DNA from: Geminicoccaceae bacterium
GTDB lineage: Bacteria; Pseudomonadota; Alphaproteobacteria; Geminicoccales; Geminicoccaceae
Assembly: GCA_028285265.1 (NCBI GenBank)
Contig: JANQPX010000069.1
Coordinates: forward strand, 248,001-312,000
Direction: 5' to 3'
DNA: 64,000 nt
Below, piece after piece: positions 1-8,213 of the stretch (within the stretch, counting starts at the first letter, position 1; each line of letters opens with the position of its first letter). A model generated the notes under the pieces. The model did no database searches. It was not told where the DNA came from and saw nothing but the letters and a program-made list of their open reading frames with translations. Made by a program: the position numbers and the translations under genes.

Positions 1-323
1 TTACGAAATTTGGCTTCTTGCATCTTGCAGCCTTCAAATTTCGAACCAGGCATTTCTGCCCCATTGAAGATTGTCCCCTGAAGTGAAGAATTTATGAAAC
101 TGCAAGACGAGCAATCAATGCCATCTTCAAATACAGATTCATCCATTATACATTCGATGAATTCTACATCTGTGAGTGGATTATTGTTATTAAAATTGAA
201 TTTTCGAAAATTTTTCTTGTGAAAAGATGCTCTTTTTCCTTGATTCTTGTCAGTAAGCCATCTTTCATGTTGTTGGATTGATTCTTTAAACTCTATAATT
301 GTTATGTTCGGAATTTCTTCCAT
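1..323 (-). CDS. Pentapeptide-repeat protein, C-terminus outside window
   Basis: The reading frame begins with ATG at 323 and runs off the left edge without a stop (about 107 codons visible). The N-terminal part has the head often found before pentapeptide repeats (H-x-x-W-L about residue 19, then G-K-R-A-x-F). It is followed by A(D/N)LxX-like five-residue steps such as VFEDG, SLQGT, IFNGA and SKFEG, which fold into a right-handed beta-helix in this family. Cellular role cannot be read from the sequence; relatives include DNA mimics and membrane-associated proteins. The codons are A+T-rich (many AAT, AAA, ATA) compared with the tra genes beside it, suggesting separately acquired cargo. The 269 bp between this gene and traF holds no gene I can support. 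Confidence 0.7.
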   Translation of the reverse strand, partial: MEEIPNITIIEFKESIQQHERWLTDKNQGKRASFHKKNFRKFNFNNNNPLTDVEFIECIMDESVFEDGIDCSSCSFINSSLQGTIFNGAEMPGSKFEGCKMQEAKFR

Positions 324-592
324 ATTCGTCTCAAAAAGAGCTTTCTCGAATGCGTGATTGTACAAGTTTTGGCTGTCTTGAAGAGGTCGCCCAACCTGCA
401 ACGCTGCCAAAGCTTTCGTTCAGCCTTTGGGTTTGTTGCGCTGGCGCAGACACAGAGATCTTCGATTGATTAGTGTCCTAGCGATTCCATGCTTAGGTGC
501 CAAGAGTTAACTGGATCGACGTAAAGGCTCCATCATATGGGTCTGTGCGTCTAATGCGGACCATCATGCGATTTTTGAGGATGGTAACCCCA

Positions 593-1096
593 TTAGAATA
601 GCAAACGGTACGATCCGAGAGTTTCACGAAGGTTGATGATCCCATAGTAGCGGCTGTCGAAGCCGTTGGGGACCGTGTCCGAGAACATGAAGAATTCTCG
701 CTCGCGAAGCAAGCGACACGAGTGCCAGACCGGCAAGTGTCTACCTCGACTGTCAGACTCCGCAACAGGTGCCAACCAAACTCCATTGATTTCGAGGCCG
801 TTCACCGGGTCGTTGCAGACCTGGTCGCCGGGGCCGGCAGCCACCGGCTTGATGAACAGATATGCGGAAGGAACGTGAGAGCCATCGCGTTCCTGTAAGC
901 GTCGAGCAATGGCAGGCGCGGGAAAGGCAACGATCGAGCCAACTCGCACCGGCTCGACGCTGCGCATGTAGAGACCAGCCGGCAGACTGGCGCTGCTCGG
1001 ATAGAGGAAGAGCGGGGCGTTGAGCGAACGGATGGTGATGAGCGTGAACGCCAGGGCGATCACCGCGCCAGCACCGATCCAGCGTCTAGGTCTCAT
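593..1096 (-). CDS. traF: Conjugative transfer signal peptidase TraF (S26 family)
   Basis: TraF is a membrane-bound serine protease of the S26 leader-peptidase clan. In RP4-type systems it matures and cyclises the TrbC pilin. The protein starts with a positively charged stretch and one membrane segment (about residues 6-25). The S-x-S-L-P-A-G-L-Y motif carries the nucleophile serine, and a later F-I-K-P-V-x-A-x-P-G-D motif carries the general-base lysine. Length (about 168 residues) is normal. ATG 1096 is preferred: it overlaps the anti-sigma stop by 11 bases and begins directly before the signal anchor; an in-frame ATG at 1114 would add six residues. It is last in the DNA-transfer operon. 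The pilin it would process is encoded in the separate trb operon at 20192-20494. Confidence 0.85.
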   Translation of the reverse strand: MRPRRWIGAGAVIALAFTLITIRSLNAPLFLYPSSASLPAGLYMRSVEPVRVGSIVAFPAPAIARRLQERDGSHVPSAYLFIKPVAAGPGDQVCNDPVNGLEINGVWLAPVAESDSRGRHLPVWHSCRLLREREFFMFSDTVPNGFDSRYYGIINLRETLGSYRLLF

Positions 1097-2849
1097 AGCG
1101 ATAGCTGTCGACAAGCTTGTCGGCGATGGGCTGGAGCCTTTCGAACCGATCGAAGCCGATCAGGACATATTGGTAGGCCTCATCCTTCCAGTCGACGAGA
1201 TTGAGGTCATCGCCATTTCGGCTCTCGGTCGGAGATTGCTCCTGGCCGCCAGGATTGGGCATGAAGCAGAAACCCGTCAGCCGGCCAAGGCGGTCGTGAT
1301 AGGCGAGCTGGGCGACGGGCATGCCGTTGACGAAAAACAGGCGGCCACCGATGAACCTCAGATCATGATCGGTCAGATCGGGGACGGTGACCGCGCGATC
1401 GAGGCTTCGGCTCAGCCAGGTCAGAAGAGGGCCGATCTGGTCGGCTCTGAATTCCACCTCTTTCATGCTGCCGGCATAGCCGCGGTGATAGCCGGCGATC
1501 TGATTGAGCCAGCTGGCTCGTTCAGTCAGCGAGGCCAGCTGCTGCTCGGTTGTGATTAGCGTGCGGTTTCGGGCGGCAAGTTGTTGTGTAAGCCGGTTCT
1601 GGCCTGCTTCGAGTTCGGCGATTTCTTTTTGAGCGGCATCGAGGTCGGACTCTGCCTCGGCTCGGCTGGCGTAGATGCTGTCGAGTTCGGCGGTCAGTCG
1701 CTGGATCTCTGTATTGGCCTCGTCCTGTCGCGTCGCCTGGGTTTCGGCCAGCTGGCGCAATTCCTGATCGAGGCCGGCGATCTTCGTCGACAATTGCTCA
1801 CGCTCGGCCTCCAGGTCGGCGACGATGCTCTTGCTGTCCGTAAGCTTTTCTTCTGCTGTCGCCCGTGCAGCACTGGCATCAGCGAGCTGTCGCTCCAACG
1901 CTTCGATCTCGTCGGTCAGCAACGACTCTTGCTCTGACGCCTTCGCTGCAGAATCTGATGCGGTCTGCAGGGCGACAGCCAGCTGTTGCTGCAGGTCGCT
2001 TCGTTGAGTTTCGAGGCTAGCAAGATTGTCGGTGGCGACGGCGAGCTCGGTCTCCGCAGCCTGCTGCGCATCGCTTGCTGTCGCCAGCTGCGTTTCCAGC
2101 GCTTCAATATCGATAGCGAGCTGTCGCTGTCGCCTGTTAGCCCGCTCGGCAGCGACAGCGGCGTCGTTGTTGAGCTTGGCAAGCTGCGCCTGAAGATCTT
2201 GCTGGCTGGCTTCCAGGCTCTCTGTCGTTTGATCGGCCTCTGCTAAAGCACGCTTCGCATTCTCATGCGATGCGTTGGCGATATCGAGAGCGGCCTGCCG
2301 ATCCCGAACTTGATCCGTTAGCTCGGCGATCCTTTGCTGCTGTCGCTCGCCAGCGGCAGTGAGTTCATCGACCTCGGCTACGAGCTGTCGCTCATCGTTC
2401 TGCATATCGACGAAGATGATGCCCGATATGAACGCGACAGCGACAATCGATGCCGCAAGAAGCCACCAGGACGGACGATTGTTCCGGCTCGACGTTTCAA
2501 AAGGAATGACCTTGGCCTCGGCCGCCTCATTCGGATCTTTGCCCCAAGCATCGGGATCAGCGATCAGGCCTTGGACGTAATTCTGTAGCTTGGCCGGCAC
2601 CTCGATCTCAGCGTCACGCATGGCCGGGAAACATGTCTCTTCCAACCAAGCCTTGCCTTCGGCATTGTCGGCAACGATTTTGGCCAGGGCCTCATTGGCC
2701 TCGATCGCAGCGTCAATCTTCGCCGTCGTGTCTGGATCGAGCTGTTCGTCCAGATACCGCGTGATCAGCCCGTCGATCTCCATGACGATCTCGGGATCGA
2801 GCTTCCCGTCGGCATAGGCATCAAGATGTTTCAAGAGATGTTGGGTCAT
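1086..2849 (-). CDS. Membrane anti-sigma factor with long coiled-coil and extracytoplasmic sensor-like domain
   Basis: The 587-residue protein overlaps the ECF sigma gene by the ATGA arrangement, the classic layout of a sigma/anti-sigma pair. Residues 1-110 form a helical cytoplasmic region that would bind the sigma factor. One transmembrane segment lies at about 127-148 (S-W-W-L-L-A-A-S). Residues 150-435 are a Glu/Gln/Ala-rich heptad coiled coil. The last 145 residues match the outer domain of ECF anti-sigma proteins (Y-H-R-G-Y, T-W-L-S-R-S-L, V-P-D-L, G-G-R-L-F-F, A-Q-L-A-Y). The very long coiled coil is unusual; most family members have a short linker. Inference: it holds the sigma factor at the membrane and releases it on an envelope signal, perhaps mating contact or pore assembly. 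No classical zinc-binding HxxxCxxC motif is visible. Confidence 0.82.
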   Translation of the reverse strand: MTQHLLKHLDAYADGKLDPEIVMEIDGLITRYLDEQLDPDTTAKIDAAIEANEALAKIVADNAEGKAWLEETCFPAMRDAEIEVPAKLQNYVQGLIADPDAWGKDPNEAAEAKVIPFETSSRNNRPSWWLLAASIVAVAFISGIIFVDMQNDERQLVAEVDELTAAGERQQQRIAELTDQVRDRQAALDIANASHENAKRALAEADQTTESLEASQQDLQAQLAKLNNDAAVAAERANRRQRQLAIDIEALETQLATASDAQQAAETELAVATDNLASLETQRSDLQQQLAVALQTASDSAAKASEQESLLTDEIEALERQLADASAARATAEEKLTDSKSIVADLEAEREQLSTKIAGLDQELRQLAETQATRQDEANTEIQRLTAELDSIYASRAEAESDLDAAQKEIAELEAGQNRLTQQLAARNRTLITTEQQLASLTERASWLNQIAGYHRGYAGSMKEVEFRADQIGPLLTWLSRSLDRAVTVPDLTDHDLRFIGGRLFFVNGMPVAQLAYHDRLGRLTGFCFMPNPGGQEQSPTESRNGDDLNLVDWKDEAYQYVLIGFDRFERLQPIADKLVDSYRYET

Positions 2850-3343
2850 GATTTCGCTCCGAGGAGCCTCTTCGCGGCCTCTCGCGCTCGTTTGATCCGG
2901 CTCATCACGGTGCCTTGCGGAATATCGAGAATCTTTGCGGCCTCAGCGTAAGAGTAGCCTTCGAGGCCCACCACCAGCAGCACTTCTCGATGTTCCGGGA
3001 TCATCTCAGGCCAGATCTTGTTGATATCCTTCAGCATCAGCAAGGCCTCGATCCTGCTCGTCGCCACTTTGTCGGCGATGAGGGTCGTATCGACATCGAC
3101 ACCTTGTCTTGTGTGCTCCCGCCTGAGCTCGTCACGCGCCTGGGAAAAGGTGATGCGACGAATCCAGGTATCGAACCCGGTGCCTTCCCATTGATGCCAA
3201 TATTTGATGACTTGCTCGCAGGTGAGCTGCACGATGTCGTCGGGGTCAATCGGTCGGCCGGACGCATACCAGCCTGCGAGCTTGTAGAGCCGCGGCATGT
3301 TCTCCAGCAGTCGGCGTTCGACTTCTTGCTTTTTGGACCCCAT
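2846..3343 (-). CDS. ECF-family RNA polymerase sigma factor of the ICE
   Basis: The protein (about 165 residues) has the two domains of ECF sigma factors. Region 2 is near residues 12-80 (D-P-D-D-I-V-Q-L-T-C-E, then the F-x-T-W-I-R-R-I promoter-melting segment). Region 4 is near 110-160 (H-R-E-V-L-L, G-Y-S-Y-A-E-A-A, G-T-V-M-S-R-I-K-R-A-R), the helix-turn-helix that reads the -35 box. ATG 3343 is the likely start; a TTG at 3349 is also in frame. It lies in the DNA-transfer operon and is translationally coupled to the anti-sigma gene. The probable target is the thrice-repeated GGGAATAAAA-N8-TCATTCATCT motif in this window, one copy of which drives its own operon. ECF status is well supported; the regulon is inferred. 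Confidence 0.9.
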   Translation of the reverse strand: MGSKKQEVERRLLENMPRLYKLAGWYASGRPIDPDDIVQLTCEQVIKYWHQWEGTGFDTWIRRITFSQARDELRREHTRQGVDVDTTLIADKVATSRIEALLMLKDINKIWPEMIPEHREVLLVVGLEGYSYAEAAKILDIPQGTVMSRIKRAREAAKRLLGAKS

Positions 3344-3378
3344 GAGCAACAGTTCGGACCATGCGCATCGTTAAGGTT

Positions 3379-3392
3379 ACCCGCGCGCGGGT
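3379..3392. repeat. Perfect 14-bp palindrome in the traG-sigma gap
   Basis: The sequence ACCCGCGCGCGGGT lies in the 142 bp between the traG stop and the sigma start. It could be a weak terminator stem or a regulator site lowering transcription into the sigma gene. No T-run follows, so termination is uncertain. Confidence 0.35.
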
Positions 3393-3485
3393 GTGATCCG
3401 ACCATGCCAACACCACGGAGTTTGTGGGGCTGGATCGTGATGAGGCGGCACGTGGATACGCCGTTTTTCGTCGTCTTCGCAGCGC

Positions 3486-5267
3486 TCATACGATCTCGCC
3501 TTTCCGCACCAATATGCGCTTCACGCTGTTCCCCCGGTTCTTGTTGACGTACACGGCCTGGCCCATGGGCTGGTTCTTGATCGTGTCGGCGTGGATGATG
3601 AACCCCTTTGTGCGGCGGACCGAACCGAGGCCGGTAGAGCCGATGTGATCGACCTGGGCGGTATGCTCGATCCGATCCTCGGTGCCGATGGTGTCGACCA
3701 CACTCATGGCGTCTTCGGCAGCGTTCAGTCGATGGATGACGTAGCTGTTGCAGCTGCCGAAGACCTGTCGCGTGAAATGATCGGGGCTGTCGGCGGCAGC
3801 TCGGCCGATATCGGCGACGCTTTGGGTCGCAAGCACGGCTCTGACGCCGACGCTTCGGCCCATATTGATGAGGTTCAGCACCTGATCGCCGGCAAAGACG
3901 CTGAACTCATCGAAGACGGTATAGAGCGGCACCTGGCTTCGTTCGTCTTTGGGAAGGCGATCGGCAGCTGTCGCTTTTAGGTCGTTGATCACCAGCTTGC
4001 CGAGCGTTTTGGCGAAAGCCGGAAACTGCAAGGCTGGTAGGCAGAAGTATACGACAGCTCGCTCCTCGACAGCGCGAAGCAGCTCCAGAACCTGTCGTTT
4101 CGGAGCGGCGTTGGCCGTGTCGAAGAGATGGCCGATTTCGGAACGCGCAAGTGTCCTGAGCTCACCTCTAAGGCTCTCGATATCTTCCTTCTCGGCTTGT
4201 TTCTGATCGCTAACCTCGGAAAGCAGGTCCTTATGATTGTCGAGCCGGGGCCTTTTTCCTTTGATCAGCTTTTCCAACCTGGCCGTGCTCATGTACCCGC
4301 TCGCCGAAGCGAGATCAGTATGGACGTTGCAGGCGTCCAACACTTTGAAGACGGTCTGCATGTAGCCTTCAGCGAGCTTCAGATAATGGTCCTCGGACCA
4401 TTCTCGAAGGCCGATGATCCGGTCCTTCTTCGATGAGAAGCCGCCATCTGCTAACGGGTTGTAGAGACAGCTGTCGCCGTTCATGGCGAATAGATAGGTA
4501 GGCCGGCCCCGCGCTGTCGCATAGGAGATTACGCGCTGCGCTAAGGCATAGTCGCCCTTGCCGTCGACATAGACCATGGGGAGCTGTCGTTGAATGGCGC
4601 TTTCGACGACGTTCAAAATGGCGACGGTTTTGCCGCTGCCGATCGTGCCCAGCACCAGCGTATGCTGCTTGGCGTCCGCATCGGTGAGATGGACCGGCTT
4701 GCCATTTGTCTGGTCCACGCCGATCAAGCTGCCGCCGTCGATCGCAGCAGGCTGACGGTTCGCAAGAAAACGCCTGAAGCGCGCGCGGAGGCTGGTCGAT
4801 CGTTTGCTGGCGGCTCGGCCATGAGCAACCTGCTTGAGCGGGCTCTTGGTGAAGAGTGTCCATGCTGTCCAATAAAGGCCGCCCGCGGCGATGCCGAGCG
4901 GCGCAAAGAACGACCATGCAGGGCGATGCCAGATCATCTGGCGAAAGAGCTGGAGGAGGCCTTCGGTATCCCAGCGAAAGCCGGCGAACAGATAATCGCG
5001 ATAGATCTCCGCCATGGCATGCAGCGGCTCGCTGAACCAGCCATGACTGCGCCACAGGGCAAAACCCAGTCCGGCCCCGGTGGCGCTGATCATGATGCCG
5101 CCGATCACATGCAGGCCGAAAAGCATAGCCGCGACAAAGACGATCGTGGCGGCCGCAAGTCCCACCGGCCCGAGCATGGCCATGGAACCTAGAATCCAAA
5201 GCACAGCCATCACAGCCATGAGCTGCTCGTCCTTCTTGGCGCTGACGCTCACGAGCGCGGCTGCCAT
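3486..5267 (-). CDS. traG: Type IV coupling protein, VirD4/TraG family ATPase
   Basis: This 593-residue inner-membrane ATPase would link the relaxase-DNA complex to the mating pore. Several hydrophobic segments occupy residues 16-70 and about 119-140. The soluble motor follows, with Walker A G-T-I-G-S-G-K-T at 207-214 and a Walker B-like T-V-F-D-E-F-S-V-F with the following A-T-Q-S motif in the C-terminal half. The N-terminus overlaps the end of the replication-relaxation gene by 19 bases, indicating coupled translation. The gene is in the same transcription unit as the ECF sigma and traF. Length and domain order fit the family. Which relaxase it serves is unknown because none is visible here. 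Confidence 0.88.
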   Translation of the reverse strand: MAAALVSVSAKKDEQLMAVMAVLWILGSMAMLGPVGLAAATIVFVAAMLFGLHVIGGIMISATGAGLGFALWRSHGWFSEPLHAMAEIYRDYLFAGFRWDTEGLLQLFRQMIWHRPAWSFFAPLGIAAGGLYWTAWTLFTKSPLKQVAHGRAASKRSTSLRARFRRFLANRQPAAIDGGSLIGVDQTNGKPVHLTDADAKQHTLVLGTIGSGKTVAILNVVESAIQRQLPMVYVDGKGDYALAQRVISYATARGRPTYLFAMNGDSCLYNPLADGGFSSKKDRIIGLREWSEDHYLKLAEGYMQTVFKVLDACNVHTDLASASGYMSTARLEKLIKGKRPRLDNHKDLLSEVSDQKQAEKEDIESLRGELRTLARSEIGHLFDTANAAPKRQVLELLRAVEERAVVYFCLPALQFPAFAKTLGKLVINDLKATAADRLPKDERSQVPLYTVFDEFSVFAGDQVLNLINMGRSVGVRAVLATQSVADIGRAAADSPDHFTRQVFGSCNSYVIHRLNAAEDAMSVVDTIGTEDRIEHTAQVDHIGSTGLGSVRRTKGFIIHADTIKNQPMGQAVYVNKNRGNSVKRILVRKGEIV

Positions 5268-5860
5268 GGCTTGACCTTGAACAGGCGTTCACCGTCGACG
5301 ATCGACGTAAGTCTCCGACGAATCTGGTCGCTGGTGACAAAGTACCAGACCGCGCTTAGATCACGGTCCAGATAGCCCTCGACGATGCCTTCAAGCCGCT
5401 CGCGGCCTTTGAGCGTGAGCTCCAGCTCGATGGCGATCGGCTTCTTGCTTTTGACCTTCAACAGGCCGTCCGGCACATGACCTTCGGCACCAACACCCTT
5501 GATCGCTCGCTGTTCGCGAAGCCGACGTTCGGGTGTGAATTGCCCCTTGGTCTTCGTGATCAGGTCATGGGCCAGATCGACCATCATCCAATGATGGCGA
5601 TAGGTGGCCGGGCTGATCGTCTCCGGGCACGAAAGCGTATCGCCCGAGACCTGCTGCCCTAGCGCCGACAGCCAGTAGGCTCGCTCGGCACCGTGAAACA
5701 GCCGCTGCCTTGTGACATAGCCCCCCTCATGCAGGAGCCCCATCCGCCGATGGCCCGCCTGCAGACAGGTTCCCATCCAATCGGCCGCCTGCCGAGCGGT
5801 CACGAAGCCATGACCATTGATCCATCGGAGCAGCTCCAGATCCCGTTCGGTCAAGCGCAT
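5249..5860 (-). CDS. Replication-relaxation family winged-helix protein (first gene of DNA-transfer operon)
   Basis: The 203-residue protein begins with a winged-helix DNA-binding domain (L-T-E-R-D-L-E-L-L-R-W, F-V-T-A-R-Q-A-A-D, H-R-R-M-G-L-L). A second domain includes R-H-H-W-M-M-V-D, H-V-P-D-G-L-L and A-I-E-L-E-L-T. This is the pattern of the replication-relaxation (MobC-like) family found on plasmids and ICEs next to coupling proteins. It probably helps assemble the relaxosome or starts element replication, acting on DNA in the cytoplasm. GGAGGGAG precedes the ATG at good spacing. The ECF-type promoter lies 34-62 bases upstream. A decayed relative sits at 52734 in another element. Confidence 0.78.
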   Translation of the reverse strand: MRLTERDLELLRWINGHGFVTARQAADWMGTCLQAGHRRMGLLHEGGYVTRQRLFHGAERAYWLSALGQQVSGDTLSCPETISPATYRHHWMMVDLAHDLITKTKGQFTPERRLREQRAIKGVGAEGHVPDGLLKVKSKKPIAIELELTLKGRERLEGIVEGYLDRDLSAVWYFVTSDQIRRRLTSIVDGERLFKVKPWQPRS

Positions 5861-5893
5861 CGCTCTCCCTCCGAAGAATTTTCGCTATCTCCT

Positions 5894-5922
5894 AGATGAA
5901 TGAGAGGCCTATTTTATTCCCC
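5894..5922 (-). promoter_or_regulatory. ECF-type promoter copy 1 (DNA-transfer operon)
   Basis: On the minus strand it reads GGGGAATAAAA, 8 bases, then TCATTCATCT followed by AGGAG. The GGGAAT and TCATCT boxes have ECF-like -35/-10 spacing. It is identical in both boxes and spacing to the copies at 21530 and 28242, and it lies 34 bases before the start codon of the first gene of the operon that encodes the ECF sigma factor. Confidence 0.75.
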
Positions 5923-6046
5923 GCCTTCTCACTTTTTTGCCTTTGAAGCTCGTTTTTGTTCCTGTCTGTATCTTTTCCTCACTACCCAATTCCAATCCAT
6001 TCTCTGTTGTTTTTCCTATGTTTCTGCCTTCGTCTCCTTGTTTGTT

Positions 6047-6187
6047 GGCTCCCATAACCGCCTGAACCACCAAGAATCCCACCCCGACAGCACCTTGACC
6101 TCAGTCGCACCAGTTCACGTAGTGAGAGTGAGGTCAAGGTGCTGTCGGGGTGGGAAAGCCAAACAATATCAGACGGTTATGGGAGCC
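6047..6187. repeat. Large nested inverted repeat (about 141 bp), possible oriT or structured RNA
   Basis: Inner arms of 27 bp are perfectly complementary (6077-6103 and 6129-6155; core CCCCGACAGCACCTTGACC) with a 25-base loop. Outer arms of 14 bp (6047-6060, GGCTCCCATAACCG, and 6174-6187) are also perfect. The structure lies in the intergenic region between the replication-relaxation gene and hipB. Extended inverted repeats next to relaxosome genes are typical of transfer origins; it could also be a strong transcription barrier. No nic site can be assigned without the relaxase. Confidence 0.7.
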
Positions 6188-6279
6188 AACCTGTCGAATC
6201 CCGTTTTCGACACCCTTTTCGCAGGTTTGAGCAGCCAGCTGTCGGTCGAGAATTCTCGAATTTCGTCCCGATCTGCCCA

Positions 6280-6394
6280 TCTTCCCGAACGGGATGGTGT
6301 GGCTGATCTGCATCGATCTGCACGCTTATCTTCCCGATCGGGAAGTTACTCATTGATATCTGCAACGCCAAAGCCTATCTTCCCGATCGGGAAG
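6280..6394. promoter_or_regulatory. Three palindromic operators upstream of hipBA (first pair)
   Basis: CTTCCCGAACGGGAT at 6281-6295 and two perfect copies of CTTCCCGATCGGGAAG (6330-6345 and 6379-6394) have centres 49-50 bp apart, about five helical turns. The last overlaps the hipB ribosome-binding site. HipB proteins autoregulate through such spaced palindromes, so cooperative binding by the downstream HipB is the natural reading. Confidence 0.8.
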
Positions 6395-6402
6395 AAAATG
6401 AC

Positions 6403-6627
6403 ATGACACCTAAAGACATCGGTCAAATCGTTCGTGCCGAGCGAAAGGCACAGGGCCTGCGGCAGGATCAGCTTGCTGCGGCCGCAGGCGTTGGCGTTCG
6501 CTTTCTCGCCGAGTTAGAGGCGGGAAAGCCGACGGCACAGATCGGGAAAGCCTTGGCCGTCCTCGATACACTTGGCTGTCGCCTTGCCATCAGCGCGCCG
6601 CATGTACCACCGGGAGCGAGCGTATGA
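6403..6627 (+). CDS. hipB: HipB-type antitoxin, XRE family
   Basis: This 74-residue protein is one helix-turn-helix of the Cro/CI class (G-L-R-Q-D-Q-L-A-A-A-A-G-V-G-V-R-F-L-A-E-L-E-x-G-K). It has the short C-terminal strand (C-R-L-A-I) expected for HipB dimers. It should bind the three palindromes upstream and neutralise HipA. The ATGA overlap with the toxin gene couples their translation. GGGAAG, part of the nearest operator, lies eight bases before the ATG and probably doubles as the ribosome-binding site. A second, distinct HipBA pair is at 28728-30540. Confidence 0.88.
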   Translation: MTPKDIGQIVRAERKAQGLRQDQLAAAAGVGVRFLAELEAGKPTAQIGKALAVLDTLGCRLAISAPHVPPGASV

Positions 6628-7877
6628 CCGCCTCACTGACGGTGTGGTGGGATGGGCGCGACGTCGGGTTTCTTTCACTCGACAGCCATGGCGAGATGCA
6701 CTTTGCCTATAGCGACACGTGGCTTGCGGATGAGACCACACCACCTGTCTCGTTCTCCTTGCCAAAACGTCAGCAATCCTTCAGCCGGCGAGAAGCGCGG
6801 CCGTTTTTCGAAGGCCTTCTGCCGGAAGAGGAGCAGCGCGAAGCGATCGCTGCGGCGCTCGGCATTTCGAAGGGCAACGAGTTCAGACTTCTCGAAAGCC
6901 TGGGCGGCGAGGTTGCCGGCGCGCTGACACTTTGGCCGACAGGCGAGGCGCTGCCGAACACGCAAGATGCGAAAGCCAACACGCCTCTGACAGAGGCCGA
7001 GCTCATCGCCTTACTCGATCGTCTGCCCAAGCGTCCGTTCCTCGCCGGCGAACGCGGTCTCAGATTGTCGCTCGCCGGCGCGCAGTCCAAGCTGCCGGTC
7101 GTCCTGGTCGAAGATCAGATCGCGCTACCAGCGCCAGGCCAGCCGACGACCCATATTCTAAAGCCGCCCATCGCCCGCTTCGAAAGCACGACGGAAAACG
7201 AAGCCTTTGCCATGCGCCTGGCGTCCAAGCTCGGCCTTGATGTTGCTGCGGTCGAAATCCGCGCCGTCGCAGGCCGCCCCTATTTGCTGGTCGAGCGTTA
7301 CGACCGTAGCGTCGACAGCGAAGGTCAGGTTCGCCGTCTCCATCAGGAGGATTTTTGCCAAGCCCTCGGCGTCTTCACCGAACGCAAATATGCCAGCGAA
7401 GGCGGCCCGACGTTCAAAACCAGCTTCGATTTGGTGCGCCGCGCCTGCACCCGACCCGCAGTCGAGCTATTGAAGCTCCTCGATGCGGCGATCGTTCAGG
7501 TCTTGATCGGCAACGCCGACGCCCATGGCAAGAACTACAGTCTTCTGCATCGAGACGACGGCATCGTCCTTGCGCCGCTCTACGATCTTCTCTGCACGGT
7601 CGCCTATCCCGACCTGTCGCCCACCTTCGCCATGAAGATCGCCCGTCGCGGAACACTGGCCGAATTGAAACCGGGTGACTGGGAGAGCTTTGCCAAGGAA
7701 GCGGGCTTGGCACCTCCTTTTGTGCGGCGGCGCATTGCGGAGCTGGCGAATTCCGCACTGGAGCATCGGACGCAGGTCGTGGGAGAATTGATTCGATCGC
7801 CAGCAAGTGAAAAATCGCTTCAAGAATACGGAAACCGAATCCGAGAGCGAGCGGAGAAGTTAGCTAAGGCGGATTGA
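6624..7877 (+). CDS. hipA: HipA-family serine/threonine kinase toxin
   Basis: The 417-residue protein has the HipA N-terminal domain (about 1-105), the phosphate-handling S-L-A-G-A-Q-S-K-L motif (149-157), and the catalytic loop N-A-D-A-H-G-K-N-Y-S (297-306) with D-L-L metal-binding residues shortly after. E. coli HipA phosphorylates glutamyl-tRNA synthetase and causes dormancy; the target here is not known. All catalytic residues expected for activity appear present. It probably stabilises the ICE as an addiction module together with HipB. Confidence 0.88.
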   Translation: MTASLTVWWDGRDVGFLSLDSHGEMHFAYSDTWLADETTPPVSFSLPKRQQSFSRREARPFFEGLLPEEEQREAIAAALGISKGNEFRLLESLGGEVAGALTLWPTGEALPNTQDAKANTPLTEAELIALLDRLPKRPFLAGERGLRLSLAGAQSKLPVVLVEDQIALPAPGQPTTHILKPPIARFESTTENEAFAMRLASKLGLDVAAVEIRAVAGRPYLLVERYDRSVDSEGQVRRLHQEDFCQALGVFTERKYASEGGPTFKTSFDLVRRACTRPAVELLKLLDAAIVQVLIGNADAHGKNYSLLHRDDGIVLAPLYDLLCTVAYPDLSPTFAMKIARRGTLAELKPGDWESFAKEAGLAPPFVRRRIAELANSALEHRTQVVGELIRSPASEKSLQEYGNRIRERAEKLAKAD

Positions 7878-8213
7878 GGGCTGCCACAACCCGCGAACTT
7901 AAGCCCGAAATTCCGTATCTTTTGATCCCCTACTCCCATCATCAGAATCAAAAGCGTGCCGACCTGGCTTGTGCGGCATCCTCAGGACTTTGTCGTTGAT
8001 ATCTTTTCGCAAACGCAACACTGCCCAACCGCGCAGAGCGCAGCACTCAGCTGATGCGAGCATCAATGTTCGGTAAGCTTCTTATCGCCAATGAAGTCCC
8101 ATCCACCGCGAACACGCCTCTTTCATCGGCCTGCCTAAGGACCGAGTGAAAAGATTTGACATTCAATAGATTGGGATTAAAAAGGACAAAATAGGACAAA
8201 TTAGGAGTGTGTT
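7878..8213. other. Gene-free stretch before the DUF2130 gene
   Basis: No supported gene. Near the right end the sequence AGGACAAA-AT-AGGACAAA-TT-AGGAG (about 8183-8206) gives three 10-bp-phased repeats ending in the ribosome-binding site of the next gene. These could be operator repeats. Confidence 0.4.

Noticed and set aside
3505..5340. Several long frames on either strand across traG
   Set aside because: They are antisense or frame-shifted shadows of the coupling protein gene, with Arg/Ala-rich random composition.
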